A DNA stretch of 7,384 nt from CAYJXJ01 sp964374095 (GTDB lineage: Bacteria > Elusimicrobiota > Elusimicrobia > UBA1565 > UBA9628): NCBI GenBank assembly GCA_964374095.1, contig CAYJXJ010000208.1, forward strand, positions 1 to 7,384. The letters run 5' to 3'. Positions 1-4,631 of the stretch are shown piece by piece. The notes under the pieces were generated by a model. The model was not told where the DNA came from. It searched no databases and saw nothing but the letters and a program-made list of their open reading frames with translations. The stretch's first letter is position 1. Each line of letters opens with the position of its first letter. The position numbers were made by a program, and so were the translations under genes.

Positions 1-148
1 CGGCGGTCGCGGCGGTCCCGTGGGCGGCGGCGGCTTCGGCGGTCCCGGCGGCGGACGCGGCGGCGGCCGTGGCGGACGCGGCGGCGGCCGCGGCGGACGC
101 GGCGGCGGTCGCGACGACGATCGCGGCGGCCGCGGCGGCCGCTGGTAG
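1..148 (+). CDS. C-terminal end of an RGG-tail protein (partial; probably an RNA helicase or RNA-binding protein)
   Basis: The gene is cut by the left edge of the window. The reading frame starting at base 2 gives 48 residues that are nearly all Gly and Arg, with a few Pro, Asp, Val and Phe, and ends in GGRGGRW before a TAG at 146-148. Tails rich in Arg-Gly-Gly bind RNA non-specifically and are common at the C-termini of bacterial DEAD-box RNA helicases and small RRM-type RNA-binding proteins. The catalytic or folded domain lies outside the window, so the family cannot be decided. The chosen frame is supported by codon-phased repeats (GGRGGGR three times), by the short acidic DDD patch near the end, and by a stop just before the convergent neighbour. 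Other frames through this GC-rich stretch give low-complexity Ala-rich products, which I consider shadows. Confidence 0.75.
   Translation, partial: GGRGGPVGGGGFGGPGGGRGGGRGGRGGGRGGRGGGRDDDRGGRGGRW
50..112 (+). repeat. Three tandem 21-base repeats encoding GGRGGGR
   Basis: Three consecutive 21-base units (50-70, 71-91, 92-112) each begin GGCGGACGCGGCGGCGG and differ only at one or two wobble bases near their ends (ccgt, ccgc, gtcgc). The period is a multiple of three and each unit encodes GGRGGGR, so copy number can change without a frameshift. The near identity at DNA level suggests recent duplication by replication slippage. Confidence 0.85.
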
Positions 149-174
149 CCTTACCAGGTCCCGGCTGCTAAGGC
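148..174. terminator. Imperfect hairpin between convergent genes; possible bidirectional terminator
   Basis: GCCTTA at 148-153 pairs with TAAGGC at 169-174, followed by one C/C mismatch, then CAG (155-157) pairs with CTG (165-167) around a 7-base loop. The stem begins on the last base of the plus-strand TAG and contains the minus-strand stop (168-170), so it sits exactly where the two convergent transcripts end. Neither side has a T-tract, so it is not a classical Rho-independent terminator. It could be an RNA 3'-end stabiliser or a weak two-way terminator. Confidence 0.4.
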
Positions 175-1205
175 AGGAGCCGTCTAAGCCCGTGGGCGAG
201 AATCACGGGGTAAAGCGCCAGATTCCTGGCCATCGCCGCGAGGGCCGAATACTCCGGGCAATCGCTTCGGCGTCCTTCCTTTAAATCCGCCAGACACCGG
301 GCCAGGGCGCGCAGATGCGTCGGGCCGAAGGGGCCGTCGTTGATCAGGGCTATGGGTCCCGCGGGAAGCCCGGCTCCGCCGTGCAGGGCGCCCAACCAGG
401 CCCCTAGTACGGCGGGCATGGTGTCGGCGTCCCCGCCGCAGGCGACGGCATCCGCCAGGGTGGCGAGGACGTCGCCGCGATGGCGCCGGAAGCAGTAGGT
501 CGCCAGGGCCGCGGTGTGCACGGAGAATCCGGAGTTTCCCAGGGCCGCGGCGGCGTCGAGAGGGGGCGTTTCCTGCCGGGCCAGCCCGGACGCGCGTTCG
601 ATGGCCTCGCGCAGGGAAACATCGCGGACGACGGGGAGGGAATTTTCGATGATCCGGTCCAGCCCCGTCATGGGAACGCCCAGGGCGCAGCGGGCAGCGA
701 CCTCCGCCGCGAAGAGCGCCGCCCCGACGGCGCGGGGGTCGGTATGAGTGACGCGGGCCAGGGCCGCGCCGAAGCGGCCCCGGGCGTCCGGATTCTCGCG
801 CCAAAAGACCCCCAGCACGCCGGCCCGCATCGCCGCCCCGTTGCCGGCGGAGGCGACGCCGCTCTCCTGGAGGCCGGCCGCGGCCTTGAGCCCGGCCCGC
901 AGCGTGGCCATGCCGACGCCCCAGGGAAGCCGCAGCACCCAGCCCGCCAGGGATCGGCGAAACGACGCGGCGCAGCGGTCCGGGTCCTCGGGCTCGCGGC
1001 AGAGGCTCTGCGCCAGCAGGGCGGATAGCTCGGTGTCGTCGGACACGAAGCCCGTCGCGCCGAGGAGGCGGAATCTCTCGATGCGGCCGAAACGCCGGGC
1101 GATCGCCGCCGCGCTCATCCCTTCGGCCGGCAGACCGAGGGCGTCGCCCAAGGCGGTCCCGAGGAGGGCGCCGGCCAGCCGGTCGTAGTGATCCGGAGGG
1201 GGCAT
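168..1205 (-). CDS. ADP-ribosylglycohydrolase family protein (DraG/ARH-like)
   Basis: This 345-residue protein belongs to the ADP-ribosylglycohydrolase family (ADP-ribosyl-GH), Mg-dependent enzymes that remove ADP-ribose from proteins or small molecules. DraG, which reactivates nitrogenase reductase, is the best-known bacterial member. Visible motifs are the N-terminal GALLGTALGDALG (about 12-24), the metal-binding SDDTE (55-59), GNGAAMR (121-127), HTDP (154-157) and the second metal site CGGDADTMPAVLG (256-268). Both Asp clusters are intact, so the enzyme is probably active. Length is normal for the family. The ATG (1205-1203) directly follows the kinase TAG with no spacer and has no clear Shine-Dalgarno sequence, which suggests translation coupled to the kinase. 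No nitrogenase gene is visible, so the substrate is unknown and I do not call it draG. The role in a kinase operon is inference. Confidence 0.92.
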   Translation of the reverse strand: MPPPDHYDRLAGALLGTALGDALGLPAEGMSAAAIARRFGRIERFRLLGATGFVSDDTELSALLAQSLCREPEDPDRCAASFRRSLAGWVLRLPWGVGMATLRAGLKAAAGLQESGVASAGNGAAMRAGVLGVFWRENPDARGRFGAALARVTHTDPRAVGAALFAAEVAARCALGVPMTGLDRIIENSLPVVRDVSLREAIERASGLARQETPPLDAAAALGNSGFSVHTAALATYCFRRHRGDVLATLADAVACGGDADTMPAVLGAWLGALHGGAGLPAGPIALINDGPFGPTHLRALARCLADLKEGRRSDCPEYSALAAMARNLALYPVILAHGLRRLLP

Positions 1206-2450
1206 CTAAGGGGTCCGCGCCGGGAGGAAGATCGCGAAGGAGGCTCCCCGATCCAACGCCTCCAGGGTGAGGCGGCCGTCGTGATCCTCGATGATTTGGC
1301 GGCAGATCGCCAGGCCCAGGCCCGTCCCCATTTGGCCTTTGGTCGTGAAGAAGGCCTCCCAGATCTTCTCCCGCAGGGCCGGGGGAATCCCGGGGCCGTT
1401 GTCGGCCACCGTGATGTCGGCGCCGCCGTCCCGGGCGCGGGTGCTCACCCGGACGCGGGGTTTGGCGGTCTTGGAGCCCAGCAGGGCTTGCTGGGCATTG
1501 GTCAGCAGGTTGAAGAGAACCTGCTGGATCTGGGGGCCGCGCAGGCGCAGTCGGGAGAGAGCCTCATCGAGGTCCTCCTCGATGGCGATCCCTTCGAGCA
1601 TCCAGTCGTGGCGCTTGAGTTGGAGGCATTCCCGCACGAGGGCGTTGACGTCGCAGGGCTCACGGTCGCCGGGGGCGCTGCGCGCGAAGTTGAGCCGCTG
1701 GCGGACTATGGCCACGCAGCGCCGCGCCGCGGACTCGATCTTGGAGAGGGCTTCCGCCATCTTGGGGTTCGGGGGAGGGCCGAGGCGCGCGAACTCGATA
1801 GTTCCGAGGATGGCGGCCAGGGGGGTGTTGATCTCATGGGCCACGGCCGCGGAAAGCGTCCCTAAGGTGGCCAAGCGGTCCATGTGCTGGAGCCGCTCGC
1901 GGGTTCGGAGGCGCTCCCGCTCGTATTCGCGCTGCTCGCGCTCCAAGTGGGCGCGGGTGGCGCGCTCCCGGAAGGCCACGCGATGGACCACCAGCGCCGA
2001 GAGCCCGATGGTGAGCACCTTGGCCAGCCAACTCATGACCTCTCCCCAGATCCCTCCGAGCAGGGAGTCGCGGTGAAAAATCGTCAAGGCCGCGATCACG
2101 GCCGTTGCGGCCGCCAGGGTCCGGGAGGGAGTCAGGCTCAGGCAGCCATGGAAGACCGGAAGCAGGTAGAGGACCCAGAAGTACGAGCGCGCCCCGCCGG
2201 AATAGTGGAGGATGAGGGTGAGCCAGAGGATGTTGAGGGAGGTCGCGACGGCCATGCGGCGGCCTTCGGCGAGGGTCTTGGGGAAGAGGGAGAGGGTGAG
2301 GAAATTTCCGAGCAGTAGGCCCAGGAAGGCCCAGAGGATGTCCGGGTAGGCCACGTCCGGGTACTCCCGGCCGAGCAGGGCCGCGGCGACCATGAAGATG
2401 GCGAATACCGCCGTGTCCGCCGCGGGAGGAAGGACCGGCCTGTGCGCCAT
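1206..2450 (-). CDS. Membrane-bound sensor histidine kinase
   Basis: This 414-residue sensor kinase has about six hydrophobic segments (roughly 13-27, 38-57, 66-83, 88-107, 109-125, 137-158) with short loops and no sizeable periplasmic domain. A charged linker helix (about 160-190) follows, then the kinase core. The H-box is AHEINTPLAAI with phospho-acceptor His205. The N-box is FNLLTNAQQAL (Asn318), the G1 box VADNGPGIP (349-356), an F-box-like FFTTK, and the G2 box GTGLGLAI (375-382). The motif YSGGARSYFWVLYLLP (83-98) resembles the GG-x-x-x-F-loop of RegB-like six-helix sensors, in which the membrane domain itself senses redox or quinone state. That comparison is tentative. The start is ATG at 2450. 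The frame stays open upstream to 3122 but that part is antisense to the transporter gene. No response regulator lies nearby, so the partner is unknown. The gene directly abuts the glycohydrolase downstream. Confidence 0.9.
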   Translation of the reverse strand: MAHRPVLPPAADTAVFAIFMVAAALLGREYPDVAYPDILWAFLGLLLGNFLTLSLFPKTLAEGRRMAVATSLNILWLTLILHYSGGARSYFWVLYLLPVFHGCLSLTPSRTLAAATAVIAALTIFHRDSLLGGIWGEVMSWLAKVLTIGLSALVVHRVAFRERATRAHLEREQREYERERLRTRERLQHMDRLATLGTLSAAVAHEINTPLAAILGTIEFARLGPPPNPKMAEALSKIESAARRCVAIVRQRLNFARSAPGDREPCDVNALVRECLQLKRHDWMLEGIAIEEDLDEALSRLRLRGPQIQQVLFNLLTNAQQALLGSKTAKPRVRVSTRARDGGADITVADNGPGIPPALREKIWEAFFTTKGQMGTGLGLAICRQIIEDHDGRLTLEALDRGASFAIFLPARTP

Positions 2451-2457
2451 AGGGCAT

Positions 2458-2463
2458 AGTCTA
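2458..2463 (-). promoter_or_regulatory. -10-like hexamer TAGACT for the histidine kinase; probably leaderless
   Basis: On the minus strand TAGACT lies exactly 7 bases before the kinase ATG, which would place the transcription start at or next to the first base of the start codon. There is no Shine-Dalgarno sequence before the ATG, in keeping with a leaderless mRNA. No convincing -35 element was found, so the call rests on the hexamer and spacing alone. Confidence 0.4.
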
Positions 2464-2464
2464 G

Positions 2465-2473
2465 CCAATTTGG
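2465..2473. promoter_or_regulatory. Small palindrome CCAATTTGG between divergent promoters
   Basis: CCAA and TTGG form 4-base inverted arms around a central T, close to the midpoint of the 42-base divergent region and between the two -10-like hexamers. The position is right for a shared operator, but such a short palindrome often arises by chance. Confidence 0.15.
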
Positions 2474-2479
2474 ATTTCG

Positions 2480-2485
2480 TAGAAT
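2480..2485 (+). promoter_or_regulatory. -10-like hexamer TAGAAT for the AI-2E transporter; probably leaderless
   Basis: TAGAAT differs from TATAAT at one base and lies exactly 7 bases before the GTG start at 2493, so transcription would begin at the start codon. It lies in a locally AT-rich patch (2466-2485) unlike the surrounding GC-rich DNA. No Shine-Dalgarno sequence and no clear -35 element are seen. Confidence 0.45.
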
Positions 2486-2492
2486 CACCGCC

Positions 2493-3587
2493 GTGCCTCG
2501 GGCTTGGATCATCGGCCTTGGAGCGGCCGCCGCCGCCGCGACCCTGCTGGTCGCGCTGCGCGACGTCTTGTTCCCGATCTTTTTGGCCTTCGGGCTGGCC
2601 TACGCCCTCGACCCGATCGCGGATTGGTTGGAAAAGCGCGGCGTGCCCCGAACTCTGGCCGTCGGCGGACTCATGGGCGCGGCGGCCGGGGTGATGCTCC
2701 TGTTGGCCCTGCTCATCCTGCCGGGCCTCGTCGCCCAAGCCGCGGAGCTCTCCCGCCACCTTCCGGACTATCTGGAACTCGCGGCCGCGCGCGCCTCGGA
2801 GTGGGCCGGCCGGTGGGGCCTTCCCGTCCCCCACACCCAGGCCGAGATGGTGCAGAGACTTAAAGAGTGGCTGAGGGGAGTCTCCTGGGGCGCCCTTTTG
2901 CCCGTCGGCCGGTTCGTCGGCCGGTTTTTCTCCAGCGCCGCCGGGATGCTGGTGGGGGCGCTCAACCTGGTCGTGGTCCCGGTGGTTTTCTTCTACTTTC
3001 TGCGCGATATCTCCCTGATTCGGCGCGCGACCATCCGGCTGGCCCCGGTCCGTCTCCAGAAGGAATTCACCCGCCGTCTGGACCAGGCGGACCGGGTCTT
3101 CAGCGGCTACATGCGGGGCCAACTCTTCGTGGCGCTGGTCCTGGCCGCCCTCTATTCGGGAGGTCTAGGCATTGCGGGCGTGCGCTTCGGGGTGGTCATC
3201 GGAGCCGTGTCGGGGCTGCTCAACATCGTGCCCTACGTCGGGGTCCTTGCCGGCATGGGTCTCTCGCTGGTCATGGTCGCGGTGGATGGGCAGGGAATGC
3301 CGGGCTTGGCCGGGGTCCTCATCGTATTCGGCATCGCCCAATTTCTGGAGGGATTCGTCATCACCCCGCGCCTGGTCGGGGACCGCGTGGGCCTGGGCAC
3401 CGTCGAGACGATCGTGGCCCTCATGGTGGGGGGAGAGATGGGAGGCCTGGCCGGGCTTGTTCTGGCCATCCCGGTCGCGGGCTGCTTGAAGACCTACATT
3501 CTCGATGGGCTGGCGGCGTACCGCCGCTCCCAGGCGTATCAAGCCCGAATTGCTACAATCGCAATGTCCAAAGAGGAGATGCCATGA
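2493..3587 (+). CDS. AI-2E family transporter (PF01594-type membrane permease)
   Basis: This 364-residue polytopic membrane protein of the AI-2E (autoinducer-2 exporter/PerM) family is of normal length. It has an N-terminal pair of hydrophobic segments (about 5-43 and 56-80), then an amphipathic region (81-135) and a C-terminal bundle. Family marks are FYFLRD (167-172), the YMRGQL segment (206-211), NIVPYVG (244-250), EGFVITPRLVGDRVG (286-300) and GGEMGGLAGLVLAIP (313-327). The usual His-Pro after this last Val-Gly-Leu segment appears as Gly-Thr here, a small deviation judged from memory of the family. Members export varied substrates or ions, including Na+/H+ antiport in some, so AI-2 should not be assumed. 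The GTG start is the only plausible one, because an in-frame stop lies at 2457-2459 and no ATG or TTG follows it before 2493. Its stop overlaps the next ATG (ATGA at 3584-3587). Confidence 0.9.
   Translation: MPRAWIIGLGAAAAAATLLVALRDVLFPIFLAFGLAYALDPIADWLEKRGVPRTLAVGGLMGAAAGVMLLLALLILPGLVAQAAELSRHLPDYLELAAARASEWAGRWGLPVPHTQAEMVQRLKEWLRGVSWGALLPVGRFVGRFFSSAAGMLVGALNLVVVPVVFFYFLRDISLIRRATIRLAPVRLQKEFTRRLDQADRVFSGYMRGQLFVALVLAALYSGGLGIAGVRFGVVIGAVSGLLNIVPYVGVLAGMGLSLVMVAVDGQGMPGLAGVLIVFGIAQFLEGFVITPRLVGDRVGLGTVETIVALMVGGEMGGLAGLVLAIPVAGCLKTYILDGLAAYRRSQAYQARIATIAMSKEEMP
3551..3559 (+). promoter_or_regulatory. Extended -10 promoter (TGCTACAAT) inside the 3' end of the transporter gene
   Basis: TG-C-TACAAT matches an extended -10 element (TGnTATAAT) with one mismatch. 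It would start transcription near 3566, giving an untranslated leader of roughly 18 bases before the lipoprotein ATG. No -35 hexamer is seen, which extended -10 promoters can do without. The element would let the lipoprotein and the genes after it be expressed apart from the transporter. Confidence 0.4.
3573..3578 (+). promoter_or_regulatory. Strong ribosome binding site of the OmpA-domain lipoprotein
   Basis: GAGGAG lies 5 bases before the ATG at 3584 and is the only strong Shine-Dalgarno match at a start codon in the window. It supports that ATG as the start and points to high, independent translation of the lipoprotein. The other genes rely on start/stop overlap or appear leaderless. Confidence 0.75.
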
Positions 3588-4561
3588 AGACTATTCCCGT
3601 GCTCGCCGTGTCCCTGTCCCTGGCCGGCTGCGTGAGCTCCGCCAAGCACAGGGCCCTCGATGATCAGCGCCGCTCCGAATCCGAGCGCGCCGCGACCTTG
3701 GAACGGGAGATCGCGGCCACGCGCAGTTCCCTGGGTTCGACGATCGCCGAACAGAGCGCGGCGTCGCGCTCACTGCAGACCCAGCTCGCCGAGGCCGGAG
3801 CCCAGGTCAAGTCCGGGGCTGAACAAATCGCCTCGCTCAAGACCCAGATCGGGCGGCTCGAGGAATCGATCAAGGTTTCGCGGGCGGCTCTCGAGGCGAA
3901 TAAAGACGAGCTCACGGCGAAAGTATCCGAACTCATAAAGGAAAAGGACGGGCTTAGCTCGCGCCTGGCCAAGACCGAGGCGAACCTGGCGGGGCTGAAA
4001 GCCGCGAAGGAGTCCGAGGGCGCCGAACTGCGCCGCCAGCTCGACGTCGTGCTCGCGGAGAAGAGGGCCGTCGAGAAGGCCAAGGAGGAGGAGCTTTTGC
4101 GCGCGCGGCAAAACCATGAACAGCTCACCGCGAGCCTCAAATCCGAAATCGAGACCGGGGAGATCAAGATCACCGAACTCAAGGGCAAACTCACCCTCAA
4201 CCTGGTCGACCGGATTCTCTTTGACTCCGGCGAGGCCACGGTGAAGCCCGACGGACGCAAGGTTCTCGGCCGCATCGCCGGCGTTCTCAACGGGGTCCAG
4301 GGCAAGGACATCCGCATCGAGGGCCACACCGACAACGTTCCCATCGGCGGGGACCTCAAGGACCGCTACGCCAGCAATTGGGAACTTTCCACGGCGCGGG
4401 CGACGGCGGTGGCCCGCTATCTGCAGGACCACGCCAAGCTCGATCCCCGCCGCCTGGTCGCCACGGGCCTGGGGGAGTTTCGTCCCGTGGCGCCCAACGA
4501 CAAGGCCGAGAGCCGGGCCCTCAACCGTCGCATCGAGATCGTCCTCGTCCCGCGTGAGTAG
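3584..4561 (+). CDS. OmpA-domain lipoprotein with long coiled coil (peptidoglycan-associated)
   Basis: This 325-residue lipoprotein has a short signal peptide ending in the lipobox LAGC, with lipidated Cys16. The +2 residue is Val, not the Asp inner-membrane retention signal, which fits outer-membrane sorting under the enterobacterial rule. Residues about 24-198 are rich in Ala, Glu, Lys and Arg with heptad spacing and should form a long coiled coil. The C-terminal OmpA/MotB-type domain (about 200-323) has ILFDSGEATVKPDG, IEGHTDNVPIG (Asp250), SNWELSTARATAVARYL (Arg272) and NRRIEIVLVP. Asp250 and Arg272 fit the pair that binds the diaminopimelate of peptidoglycan in OmpA proteins. The SNWELSTARA form is MotB-like. 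It likely tethers a membrane to the cell wall across the periplasm, like Pal or YiaD but with a longer spacer. The frame is open upstream, but that part is out of frame with the transporter. Confidence 0.93.
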   Translation: MKTIPVLAVSLSLAGCVSSAKHRALDDQRRSESERAATLEREIAATRSSLGSTIAEQSAASRSLQTQLAEAGAQVKSGAEQIASLKTQIGRLEESIKVSRAALEANKDELTAKVSELIKEKDGLSSRLAKTEANLAGLKAAKESEGAELRRQLDVVLAEKRAVEKAKEEELLRARQNHEQLTASLKSEIETGEIKITELKGKLTLNLVDRILFDSGEATVKPDGRKVLGRIAGVLNGVQGKDIRIEGHTDNVPIGGDLKDRYASNWELSTARATAVARYLQDHAKLDPRRLVATGLGEFRPVAPNDKAESRALNRRIEIVLVPRE

Positions 4562-4631
4562 GCCGGCCGTCGCGGTGATCGGCGCCTCCAGCCACCCCGT
4601 CCAGTTCGGCAACAGGAATGCGGGCGGCTAG
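4554..4631 (+). pseudogene. 25-codon remnant resembling the N-terminus of a CoA-binding protein, or a short coupling ORF
   Basis: A GTG at 4554 overlaps the lipoprotein stop (GTGAGTAG) and opens a frame of 25 codons ending in TAG at 4629-4631. The product contains AVAVIGASSHPVQFGNR, which resembles the first beta strand and glycine loop of CoA-binding-domain (YccU/CoA_binding_2-like) proteins, typically Pro-x-Val-Ala-Val-Ile-Gly-Ala-Ser followed about eight residues later by Phe-Gly-Asn-Lys/Arg. Such proteins are normally well over 100 residues, and after FGNR the similarity stops: no frame downstream continues the fold. The frame ends 14 bases past the A of the amine oxidase ATG at 4618. It could be what is left of a gene deleted when the amine oxidase joined the operon. 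It could also be a functional leader ORF that carries ribosomes to the amine oxidase start. The family match is from memory. Confidence 0.5.

Noticed and set aside
69..284. Ala-rich 71-codon plus-strand frame across the RGG tail and the convergent gene end
   Set aside because: Its first half is the GGC/GCG repeat read in another frame and its second half is antisense to the glycohydrolase. There is no ribosome binding site or family resemblance.
480..1028. Plus-strand frame opposite the ADP-ribosylglycohydrolase gene
   Set aside because: Compositionally biased with no motif, and it is antisense to a gene with all family motifs intact.
168..1205. Naming the glycohydrolase draG and inferring nitrogenase regulation
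   Set aside because: The family is broad and no nitrogenase, draT or nitrogen-regulation gene is visible, so only the family-level call is supported.
2451..3122. In-frame N-terminal extension of the histidine kinase (open to 3122 on the minus strand)
   Set aside because: The extension is antisense to the transporter gene and its residues are charged and low-complexity. The kinase is complete from ATG 2450, which has a -10-like hexamer at a suitable distance.
2867..3583. In-frame extension of the lipoprotein upstream of 3584
   Set aside because: It runs out of frame through the transporter gene and is Gly/Arg/Pro-rich. The strong ribosome binding site and the signal peptide with lipobox fix the start at 3584.
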